A DNA stretch of 64,000 nucleotides from Streptomyces achromogenes (GTDB lineage: Bacteria > Actinomycetota > Actinomycetes > Streptomycetales > Streptomycetaceae). Position 1 is the stretch's first letter; every line of letters begins with the position of its first letter. A program made the position numbers and the translations under genes. Of the stretch, positions 48,011 to 55,541 are shown one piece after another. The notes beneath the pieces were generated by a model. The model worked only from the letters and a program-made list of their open reading frames with translations. It was not told the origin of the DNA and made no database searches. The DNA is taken from contig NZ_JAUSYH010000001.1 of the NCBI RefSeq assembly GCF_030816715.1, positions 1,364,001-1,428,000 on the forward strand, written 5' to 3'.

Positions 48011-48041
48011 GTTTTGAACGTGTTCAAAACCGGGATAGGGT
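48011..48041 (+). promoter_or_regulatory. Perfect 20-base palindrome overlapping a promoter
   Basis: GTTTTGAAC-GT-GTTCAAAAC (48011-48030) is perfectly symmetric. TTGAAC within it can serve as the -35 box, and TAGGGT at 48036-48041 as the -10 box, 16 bases apart. A dimeric repressor, most likely of the TetR family, would block this promoter of the epimerase gene. No regulator gene is adjacent in this direction. Confidence 0.72.
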
Positions 48042-48070
48042 CCTCTTCGAGAGAGAAGGGGGCCCTGCCC

Positions 48071-49012
48071 ATGAAGATCGTGCTGCCCGGCGGGTCCGGA
48101 CAGGTGGGAACGGTCCTGCGCCGCGCGCTGACCGCGGCCGGACATCAGGTGGTGGTGCTGAGCAGGCGGCCCGCGGGCGCGGGCGAGATCGCGTGGGACG
48201 GCCGCACGCCCGGACCCTGGACCGAGGAGATCGACGGCAGCGACGTCGTCGTCAACCTGGCCGGGCGCAGCGTCAGCTGCCGCTACACCCCCGCCAACCT
48301 CGAGGCGATGATGGCCTCCCGGGTGGAGTCGGCACGGGTCGTGGGCGAGGCGATCGCCGGCTCGGCCCGGCCTCCGCGGCTCTGGTTGCAGATGAGCACC
48401 GCCACCGTCTACGCCCACCGGTTCGACGCCGCCAACGACGAGGCCACCGGTGTGATCGGCGGATCGGAGCCGGACGTGCCGGACTACTGGGGCTACAGCG
48501 TCGACATCGCGACCGCCTGGGAGGGCGAGCAGGAGAAGGCCGACACCCCGCACACCCGCAAGGTGGCCCTGCGGTCCGCCATGGTGATGAGCCCCGACCG
48601 GGGCGGGGTGTTCGACGTCCTGCTGATGCTGGCCCGGCTCGGCCTCGGCGGCCCGGTGGCGGGCGGCGCGCAGTACGTGTCGTGGATCCACGACCGTGAC
48701 TTCGTCCGCGCGGTCGACTTCCTCGTCGCACGGGACGACCTCTCCGGCCCGGTGAACCTGGCCGCGCCCGCCCCGCTCCCCCAGCGCGCGTTCATGCGCG
48801 ACCTGCGCGGCGCGTGGGGCGTCCCGGTGGGTCTGCCGGCGACGCGGTGGATGGCCGAACTCGGCGCCTTCGCCCTGCGGTCGGACACCGAACTGCTGCT
48901 CAAGAGCCGCCGCGTGGTCCCCGGCCGGCTGCTGGAGGCGGGCTTCGTCTTCGACCACCCGCAGTGGCCGCAGGCCGCCGCCGACCTCGTACGCCGGGTG
49001 CGAAGCCGCTGA
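48071..49012 (+). CDS. TIGR01777-family NAD-dependent epimerase/dehydratase-like protein
   Basis: This short-chain Rossmann protein has 313 residues with the nucleotide-binding start MKIVLPGGSGQVGTVLRRAL, a central VVNLAGRSVSCRYTP block and the C-terminal region typical of TIGR01777/YfcH proteins (SWIHDRDFVRAVDFLV, GPVNLAAPAPLPQRAFMRDL). The usual active-site YxxxK is replaced by YWGYSVDIA, so ordinary dehydrogenase chemistry is doubtful. GAAGGGGG lies about 9 bases before the ATG. A palindromic operator upstream suggests that it is induced by a specific signal. The biochemical role of the family is unclear. Confidence 0.85.
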   Translation: MKIVLPGGSGQVGTVLRRALTAAGHQVVVLSRRPAGAGEIAWDGRTPGPWTEEIDGSDVVVNLAGRSVSCRYTPANLEAMMASRVESARVVGEAIAGSARPPRLWLQMSTATVYAHRFDAANDEATGVIGGSEPDVPDYWGYSVDIATAWEGEQEKADTPHTRKVALRSAMVMSPDRGGVFDVLLMLARLGLGGPVAGGAQYVSWIHDRDFVRAVDFLVARDDLSGPVNLAAPAPLPQRAFMRDLRGAWGVPVGLPATRWMAELGAFALRSDTELLLKSRRVVPGRLLEAGFVFDHPQWPQAAADLVRRVRSR

Positions 49013-49524
49013 CGGACGGCTCCGGCGCCCGCGACAGAGAGGCCGACGCGCCCGTGTGCGGCTCGGCCGGGCGCGGGGGCCTCGAACCGCCGATGGCCGT
49101 TGCGTGGCGAGGGCCGCGCAGGCGCACACCCGGGTGCGGGTGCACGTCCGCGCGGCCCTCCCGCCCCGGGGAGGTCCTTCAGCTGCTGCGGCGTCGCCCG
49201 CAGCGGTGACGCGGTGATCCGCGCGCTCGGCCTCACCGGTCGTGCACTGGTCCCGGAACCACCGCATCGCGTCGCGGCGCAAGAAGCAGCCCTCCGCAAA
49301 CCGGTGGCAGGAACCGGTGTCGAAGGCCGTGTCGGTCACCGGGGGCGCGGTCTCGGGTAACCACGCCGGCGCCCGGGATTCGGCCGTCCGCGCACCGTCG
49401 CTTTCTCCCCGGTGCACCGTCCCGGAGGCCCGCCGGACCGGATCCGGCCGCACGGCGCGCCCCGCGCCGACTCCGGGAGACCGACTCCCTTTCGTCCGGT
49501 CAGAAATCCGACGCGCTCATCTGC
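49013..49524. other. Intergenic region without a secure gene
   Basis: About 510 bases. On the minus strand a frame near 49200-49340 reads like a small cysteine-containing protein (SCHRFAEGCFLRRDAMRWF) but has no stop for a long distance and no ribosome site, so it is not called. Confidence 0.4.
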
Positions 49525-49558
49525 CTAGGTCAGCTAGGCTAAAACCTAGACTCTCTAG
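49525..49558. promoter_or_regulatory. Array of four CTAG boxes upstream of the alpha/beta hydrolase
   Basis: CTAGG occurs at 49525 and 49534, CCTAG at 49545 and CTAG at 49555. The inner pair makes the inverted repeat CTAGG-CTAAAA-CCTAG. Spacings of 9, 11 and 10 bases place all boxes on one face of the helix. CTAG is rare in Streptomyces DNA, so this is unlikely to be chance. Confidence 0.6.
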
Positions 49559-49590
49559 CTATGACTGCCGCAGTCCGACAGGAGCAAGCG

Positions 49591-50439
49591 TTGAACGCGA
49601 CCCGTACCGGCACGCTCAAGGTGCCCGGCGCCACCCTCCACTACGAGACGGCCGGCAAGGGGCCGGTCCTGCTCCTCATCTCCGGCGGAGCCGGCGACGC
49701 CGGGATGTACGCGGGCATGACGCCGCGGTTGGCCGCTCACCACACGGTGGTCACCTACGACCCGCGCGGCCTGTCCCGCAGTCCGCTCGACGACCCGTCC
49801 GACGCCCCGCACGCCGACGAACAGGTCCGGGTGTGGAGCGACGACGCCCACCGCCTGCTCGAACTGCTCGCCCCCGACGCGGAGGCGGCCGTGCTCGGCT
49901 GCAGCTCCGGCGCGGTCGTGGCGCTCGATCTGCTGGCCCGACGGCCGCAGCGGCTGCGCCGGGTGGTCACGCACGAACCGCCGCTGGTGGAACTCCTCGA
50001 CGATCCCGCTCCGCACCGAGCGCTCTTCGCCGAAGTGCGCGAGACCTTCCACCGGGCAGGAGCCGAAGCCGCCATGGCCCGGCTCGGCGAGGGCCTGTCG
50101 GACGAGACGGGGCGACAGGCGCCCGAGCGGCCGACGGAACTGCCGCCAGGCATCCGGGAGATGGCCGGGCGGATGCACGCCAACCTGCCGGTCTTCCTCG
50201 GCCGTGTCCTGGTCCCCTTCTCCTCGACCGTGCCCGACCTCGCGGCGCTCCGCCCGGTCGCCGACCGGCTGACGCCCGCCGCGGGGCAGGACTCCCGCGG
50301 GCAGACCGCTCTGCACGGGCCGGCCGTGCGGCTCGCGGAGCTCCTCGGATCCACGTTCACGGAGTTCCCCGGCGGCCACCTCGGCGCCGTCGAGGACCCC
50401 GAGGAGTTCGCCGGACGCCTGCTGACCGTACTGAACTGA
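49591..50439 (+). CDS. Alpha/beta hydrolase
   Basis: This cytoplasmic hydrolase has 282 residues. LLISGGAGDAGMYAGM supplies the oxyanion region, the nucleophile elbow is VLGCSSGAVVALDLL (GCSSG, with the first Ser of the pair as nucleophile) and the terminal histidine is in FTEFPGGHLGAVEDPEEFAG. The TTG at 49591 was chosen because AGGAG lies 6 bases upstream. An ATG at 49561 is in frame but would lie directly against the CTAG array and have no ribosome site, unless the mRNA is leaderless. The substrate is unknown. A strong hairpin follows. Confidence 0.87.
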   Translation: MNATRTGTLKVPGATLHYETAGKGPVLLLISGGAGDAGMYAGMTPRLAAHHTVVTYDPRGLSRSPLDDPSDAPHADEQVRVWSDDAHRLLELLAPDAEAAVLGCSSGAVVALDLLARRPQRLRRVVTHEPPLVELLDDPAPHRALFAEVRETFHRAGAEAAMARLGEGLSDETGRQAPERPTELPPGIREMAGRMHANLPVFLGRVLVPFSSTVPDLAALRPVADRLTPAAGQDSRGQTALHGPAVRLAELLGSTFTEFPGGHLGAVEDPEEFAGRLLTVLN

Positions 50440-50440
50440 A

Positions 50441-50478
50441 CGGCCCCGCCTCCCTGTTGAGGACAGGGGGCGGGGCCG
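50441..50478. terminator. Strong bidirectional terminator
   Basis: CGGCCCCGCC pairs with GGCGGGGCCG, continued after a 1-base bulge by CCCTGT with ACAGGG, loop of 5 bases. It begins one base after the hydrolase stop and serves the convergent surface-protein gene as well. Confidence 0.8.
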
Positions 50479-50506
50479 CCGTTCACCGCATGCGCGCGCC
50501 GTCGGC

Positions 50507-52870
50507 TCAGCCGGCGGCCGCCCTGCGCCTGCGGATCCACCAGACGAGGGCTCCGCCGGCCACGGCCAGCGCCGCCGCCAGCCAGGCGATCAGCCCGACG
50601 GGGACGTTCGAACCGGTGTCGGCGAGGTTGCCGTCCGGGTCGTGGGCCGGCGGGGCGGGCGTGGCGTGGTCGCCACCGCCCGGAGTGGACGGGCCGGGCG
50701 CCGGGGTGTGCGAACCGCCGCCCGGCTTCGACGGGCTCGGCTCCGGCGACCCGGACGGGTCGTCACCGCCGCCGCCCGTGTCCTCGGTTCCACCCGCGTC
50801 GGCACCGAGATAGGTCGTGTCGGTGTCCCGGTAGGACGTGTCGTCGGCTTTCATCGACGTCTTGGTGGTCTGGTCCAGAGTGGGGTTCTCCACGGTGAAC
50901 CGGGTGCGGGAGATGTTCCGCTTCGGGGACTTGGAGAAGTCGACCCCCCCGACGATGTAGATCTGCGTCGTGCCGCCCGCGGGGACCTCGTACTGGAACT
51001 CGCCCTCGGTGTAGATCTTCCGGTACTTCTTGAACAGCTCGTTCCTGTCCCAGTTCTGGTGCGGCGCGCGCAGCGGCCACCGCTTGACGTCGTTGCTGTT
51101 GATGATCTTCCGGAAGTCGGTCGCGCCGGTCGCGTCCTGCTGGCGGATCCACTCCGCGGCGACCCGCGAGGTGTAGACGCGTCGCAGATCTGCGTACTGG
51201 GGCGCGGTGTTGATGGTCTTCTCGACCGCCGGCACGATCATGCCGTCGATGACGGCCTGCGCCGCCTTGGTCTGCGCCGCGTCCGGAGTGCAGATCGGCT
51301 CGCCCGGACCGGGGGTGACGGTGGTCTGCGCCGTCGACTTCAGGGCCAGCGGGGCGTCGAGGATGTAGATGCCGCCGTCCTGCTCGCGGACCTGCGCGGG
51401 CTTGGGCTCGATCCAGTTCCGCAGGCCCGGCATGCACGGGCGGCCGCCCTCCTTCGGCAGGGCCGCCCAGTACCGCTTGCCGAGGTCGGTCTTGGGGTCC
51501 ATGGCCTTGTAGAAGTCGTGCTTCATCCGGAGGTCGGCCTCCAGCAGCACGCGCCCGGCGTCGGTGGCGGCGAACGCGCTGTCCATGATCCGGTCGGGCT
51601 CGTCCGGGTTGAGGTTCACCCAGAACTTCTCCGGCGTGAGCGCGAGCCAGGTGAAGAAGCTGTCGGAGGCCAGGTTCATGGTGGCCTCGCCGCCCCAGCC
51701 CGGCGCGTTGTCCGGGTCGGGCACGTAGTCGGCCTTCATCGAGTAGGCCATCCCCTTGCCCTTGACGGGCGCCCCGACGTACCGGAGTTCGAGCGTGGAG
51801 AAGTCGATGCCGCCGGGCCCGCCGCGCGGGAGCGTGCCGCGGGTGTCGATCCTCCGCGCCGCGCCCTGCTGGCGACGGGCGTCCTCGGGCGTCGGCGCCG
51901 AGTCGCGGACCCGGTCGTTGGCCGGGCCCCGGGTGCCCTGGGCGGGGTCGGGGCTGAACCAGGTGTCGTAACGGCTGTAGCCGCGGATCGGCTTGGTCTG
52001 CGGGACGCCGTTGTACTGCCGCTCGAAGATCCGGACCTGGTTGGGCTTGCCGCGCTCGCGGGACAACTCGTCGTTGAACTCACGGAGCTTGTCGATGGTG
52101 TTCTTCGGGACCTTCTTCCCGCCGACCATGCGGAAGGTGTGGTCCTTGGTCTCCGGCTGCCGCGCGATGATCTTGTCCGCGGCGAGCTGGTCCGGCCGGT
52201 GCGTGCCGTTGGACTTGAACTCGTTGAACTCCTTGATCCGTTGGTTGTACGCGTCGTACTTCCGCGTGGCCAGCAGTTTGCCGTTCGCGTCCCGGACCTC
52301 GACCTTGACCTCGCACAGCCAGTCCGGGCCGATCAGGTTGAAGTCCTTGACGACGCGCTGCTCGAAGGCGCTGCCCTTGTGGTTGTTGATCTCGTTGCGT
52401 ATGTAGATCTTGTCGAACCAGTTGGTGAACTCCGCGACCGGCCGCCCGGTGGACAGGAACCGGGCGTAGATCTCCATGGCCTTGTCGGCGGGCGCACCCG
52501 AGGCCGCGGCCTGCTTCTTCCACTGGTCGACCGTCTTGGACCCGGCTTTCTGCGCCTCGGCCCTGGTGGGCGCCTTCAGGCCGTCGAACGCCTTGCCCTG
52601 CAAGGGGAAGTTGTAGTTCTTCGGGTTGCCCGCCCACTTCTGGTACGGGTCGGCCCCGGCGGGAAAGCCGGAGGTGGACGGAGTGCTGCCGTACGTCTTC
52701 TTCAGCCATTTCTGGTCGCAGCGCTGGCCCTTGATCGTGGTCGCGGCCTGGGCGCTGTCCACGCCCACGCCGGGCAGACCGGTCAGGGTCAGCGCGCCGG
52801 CCGCGCCGAACGCGGCCGTGAGGCGCCCGATCAGGCGCCATCTGCGGGTCGGTCGTGTGAGCGAACTCAA
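50507..52870 (-). CDS. Large secreted protein with LADTG sortase-anchoring signal
   Basis: This protein of 787 residues starts with a signal peptide (about 1-43, ending SAQA). The C-terminus has a Pro/Gly/Ser-rich wall-spanning region (about 690-745), the sorting motif LADTG (749-753), a hydrophobic helix and RRRR. This is the LAxTG pattern used by class E sortases in Streptomyces. The body is unfamiliar. Residues about 120-260 are charged and hold CEVKVEVRDANGKLLATRKYD; residues about 350-500 contain WVNLNPDEPDRIMDSAF and AGRVLLEADLRMKHDF, a conserved-looking motif I cannot assign. The TTG start has GAGGA about 8 bases upstream. It probably sits on the cell wall with its domains outside. Confidence 0.8.
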   Translation of the reverse strand: MSSLTRPTRRWRLIGRLTAAFGAAGALTLTGLPGVGVDSAQAATTIKGQRCDQKWLKKTYGSTPSTSGFPAGADPYQKWAGNPKNYNFPLQGKAFDGLKAPTRAEAQKAGSKTVDQWKKQAAASGAPADKAMEIYARFLSTGRPVAEFTNWFDKIYIRNEINNHKGSAFEQRVVKDFNLIGPDWLCEVKVEVRDANGKLLATRKYDAYNQRIKEFNEFKSNGTHRPDQLAADKIIARQPETKDHTFRMVGGKKVPKNTIDKLREFNDELSRERGKPNQVRIFERQYNGVPQTKPIRGYSRYDTWFSPDPAQGTRGPANDRVRDSAPTPEDARRQQGAARRIDTRGTLPRGGPGGIDFSTLELRYVGAPVKGKGMAYSMKADYVPDPDNAPGWGGEATMNLASDSFFTWLALTPEKFWVNLNPDEPDRIMDSAFAATDAGRVLLEADLRMKHDFYKAMDPKTDLGKRYWAALPKEGGRPCMPGLRNWIEPKPAQVREQDGGIYILDAPLALKSTAQTTVTPGPGEPICTPDAAQTKAAQAVIDGMIVPAVEKTINTAPQYADLRRVYTSRVAAEWIRQQDATGATDFRKIINSNDVKRWPLRAPHQNWDRNELFKKYRKIYTEGEFQYEVPAGGTTQIYIVGGVDFSKSPKRNISRTRFTVENPTLDQTTKTSMKADDTSYRDTDTTYLGADAGGTEDTGGGGDDPSGSPEPSPSKPGGGSHTPAPGPSTPGGGDHATPAPPAHDPDGNLADTGSNVPVGLIAWLAAALAVAGGALVWWIRRRRAAAG

Positions 52871-53071
52871 GATGCTGTTCCTCTTCCCTCGCGGATGGGG
52901 CCATGGAGGGGTTCGGGTGCGACAGGTGAGGCCCCCGTGACGTCCGTCGCGCGGTCACCATAGACCTGTCCGCAGCGGAAGCGCACAGCGATTCGACAGG
53001 GACGGCAGAACAACTCACGGTCTTCCACAGGGAGTTCACCGAAGCGTGACCACGCTCCCTACAGTGACCCC

Positions 53072-54077
53072 ATGACCCGTACCGACGACGGCGACGAAAC
53101 GACGGAGCGGCGGCTCCGCCTGTGGATCTCCGAGATCCCCGAGACGCTCAGGGAGCTGCGCGGCGAGATCCTCGACGAGGACTTCCCGTTCGACTTCGGG
53201 CCCGCCTCCCTGGCCGCGCTGGAGGCACATCTGCTCGCCGAGTACCGGTCGGCCGACGAGAAGCCGGATCTGGACTTCCGGCCCACCCGGTGTGCCGCGG
53301 TCTACCTCGGCGAGGTCCTGCTGGACGTCGCCGGGGGACGGTGGGACTGGCAGCCGCGTGGCGCCCCCGGCTCCCCGGCGGGCCGGCCCGTCGTCCACCC
53401 CGACCCCGCGCTCGGCCTCGCCCCCCTTTCCCCGCTCTCCCTCGTCGCGCGGGCCGTCCGCACCCGCACCGGAAGCGTCTTCACCGAGGAGGCGGCCGGG
53501 CTCGGCGGAGGCGGTGGCCGAACTGCGACGGCACAAGCCGGGCTGGGCTCCCGCCGTCGCGACCCACCCCGGACAGGACCCCCGTACGGCCGGCGCGGAC
53601 CATCCGGAACTCCTGCGCTGGCTCGGCGTACGGGCCCGGGAGTTCGCCCACTGGACGGACGAGGCCGGGCCCGCGGCGGACGGCGGTCGGCACTGGGACT
53701 TCTCCCCCGCCTCCCTGGACCTGCTCGAGACGGTGCTGCGCGAGAGGTTCGACGGCAGCGCCGGCCTTCTCGGCGCGAAGAGCGGCGCCTTCGTGCAGGG
53801 CGCGGTCTGGTACCTCGGCGAGGTCGTCCGCCGCGCCAGGGACGGCGTGGTGTGGCAGTACCGGCCCCGCACCCGCTTCGACGAGCCCCTCGGGACGGCG
53901 ATGTTCCACGCCGCGGACGAGATCTACCTCGACACGCCGAGGGTGGCGCAGCCGGGTCTGCGCGAGGGCGGGTCGGCCCACCCGATGGCGGCGCTGAACC
54001 TCCTCTTCTGGGAGACGGACGAACTCGACAACCCCATCGAAGCCCGGCTCGCCGACGTCCTGGACGACTTCGCGTGA
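53072..54077 (+). pseudogene. Unknown duplicated-domain protein interrupted by a one-base frameshift
   Basis: The first frame begins at ATG 53072 (MTRTDDGDETTERRLRLWIS) and is good to about EEAAGL near 53505. The continuation AEAVAELRRHKPGW is in the next frame and runs to the stop at 54077. One surplus G around 53500-53510 explains it. The repaired protein of about 334 residues has two similar halves: [34 protein letters not shown] matches DFSPASLDLLETVL, GAVWYLGEVVRRARDGVVWQ. The family is unknown to me. It could be a young pseudogene or a sequence error. Confidence 0.7.
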
Positions 54078-54131
54078 GCGTTCGTCAGCAAGGCCTCGGC
54101 ACGGAACTCAGCGCGGACGTCGGCACGGGCC

Positions 54132-54425
54132 TCAGCACAGACGGCCGACGTAGTAGGCGCCCTGGATCTTGCCGGCCGGCCCCAGCCAGGTCCTGCCGGG
54201 GCCGACACAGCGCTCGTAGTCGGGCGCCAGGGCGACCTCGACCTTGACGACCACCCGGGAGCCGTCGGACGTGCAGTGGTTGTAGAACGCGTCGGAACCG
54301 GTCTTGTAGAAGCCGCACGGGTCCGCGGCCGCGGGGCTCGCGGTGGCGGCGGTCACCGCGCCCAGCGAGGCGACCACGAGAGCGACGGAACCGATGGTGC
54401 TGAGCACCGTACGACGAAAGCGCAC
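54132..54425 (-). CDS. Small secreted protein of unknown function
   Basis: This protein of 97 residues has a signal peptide (Arg-rich start, hydrophobic core, cleavage near SPAAA-DP) and a mature part of about 60 residues with four cysteines (CGFYKTG, NHCTSDGS, ERCVGPG, GRLC), probably two disulfides. The GTG start at 54425 was chosen because AAGGAG lies 8 bases upstream; the longer frame would place charged residues before the signal. Small exported proteins of this kind are common in Streptomyces; no function is assigned. Confidence 0.75.
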   Translation of the reverse strand: MRFRRTVLSTIGSVALVVASLGAVTAATASPAAADPCGFYKTGSDAFYNHCTSDGSRVVVKVEVALAPDYERCVGPGRTWLGPAGKIQGAYYVGRLC

Positions 54426-54779
54426 GACAGAACTCCTTGACGGATCGAACAGATCGAACAAATCGAGTGAGCGGGACGGTCGGACCCCCCGCCCGGCCGG
54501 TAGGCGGTTGCCTGCCTCAGGATCGGGGCGAGGAGCCGGGGACGGCCGCAGGTCGCGTCCCGTTCACCCCGTGAATCGTTTCGCCGGTCCGCCGTTGGAG
54601 TGGATCTTCCCTGTGCGACGACTCGACGGCCCCGATCCGGGGGAGGGCGGGCCGGTTTCACCCGGCTGACCGCCCTGAGTGGTGCGTCGGCGTGCCCTGA
54701 CTGACGGTGGATCACGTCAGGCCGGGTCAGGTGAGCTGACGAGGTGTCGGCTGCCCGGTCGGGACGGAAGGACCATCAG
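54426..54779. other. Divergent intergenic region
   Basis: About 350 bases between two secreted-protein genes. It contains a short A/T-richer stretch with CAAATCGA repeats close to 54440-54465 (GAACAGATCGAACAAATCGA, a near-direct repeat) just upstream of the leftward gene. No gene is seen. Confidence 0.45.
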
Positions 54780-55328
54780 ATGCGCTCTGCTCGAATGATC
54801 CTGGCCACCGCGGCGGCCTCGGCCGCCCTGGCGATCGGCGCCCCGGGCGCCTTCGCCACCGACGGGGACTGGGACCACGACAGCTCCTCCTACAGCAAGG
54901 AGGACGGCTCCTCCGCGAAGGAGGACGGCTCCTGGTCCGGCAAGGAGCACGGCAAGGAGAACCACGGGAAGGAAGAGCACGGCAAGGGGGAGCACGACGG
55001 ACCGCACGGCGGCATGCACACCGGCGGCGGCGCGCTGACCGCGGTGAACCAGGACGGCGACCGCGGCGCGGCGAAGGACCCCCGGTTCGACCCGGAGACC
55101 TACAAGGACAAGGACAAGGAAGAGCACGGCTCGGGCTCCTGGAAGGGCGGCAAGGAGGAGTCCGGCGGCTGGAGCGGTAAGCACGAGAAGCCCAGCGGCG
55201 GCATGCACACCGGCGGCGGCGCCCTCGCCGGCCCCTCGGTGACCGCGGCCGGACTCGGCGTTCTCGCCGTCGCCGGCACCGGCGTCTACGCCCTGCGCCG
55301 CAGGAAGACGGCGGGGGGTGTGGCCTGA
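54780..55328 (+). CDS. Small low-complexity surface protein with duplicated GGMHTGGGAL motif and C-terminal membrane anchor
   Basis: This protein of 182 residues has a signal peptide (about 1-27) and a strongly hydrophilic body rich in Lys, Glu, His, Gly and Ser. GGMHTGGGAL is present twice (77-86 and 140-149). A hydrophobic helix (about 150-172) and RRRK follow at the end. There is no LPxTG or LAxTG box, so it is probably held by the helix. GGAAGGA lies 7 bases before the ATG. Proteins with this motif are often next to a class F sortase gene; none is found here. His/Glu/Lys richness might allow metal binding, which is speculation. Confidence 0.75.
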   Translation: MRSARMILATAAASAALAIGAPGAFATDGDWDHDSSSYSKEDGSSAKEDGSWSGKEHGKENHGKEEHGKGEHDGPHGGMHTGGGALTAVNQDGDRGAAKDPRFDPETYKDKDKEEHGSGSWKGGKEESGGWSGKHEKPSGGMHTGGGALAGPSVTAAGLGVLAVAGTGVYALRRRKTAGGVA

Positions 55329-55541
55329 TCATGCCTGACGCGATAGCAGCCGCGGCCGCCACGCTCGCCCCGCGTGGCGGTCCGGCCGGCTGCCGGTCAC
55401 GGCCGGCGGCACCCGGCGCCGGCGTCCTCGTCGGCGCCGGCCCCGTACGCTTCGCCGCCGATCCCCCTGTCGGCCGTGCCGCTGCGCCCGTACACTGACA
55501 AATCGCAGATGTGCGGGCGCAGTTCAGCGGGGGGAGCCGCC

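Noticed and set aside
49200..49365. A minus-strand stretch resembling a small cysteine-containing protein
   Set aside because: There is no stop codon for over a kilobase, no ribosome site and it runs into the antisense of the epimerase gene.
55331..55498. A 55-codon open frame after the GGMHTGGGAL protein, considered as a truncated sortase
   Set aside because: The translation has no sortase features and no good ribosome site.
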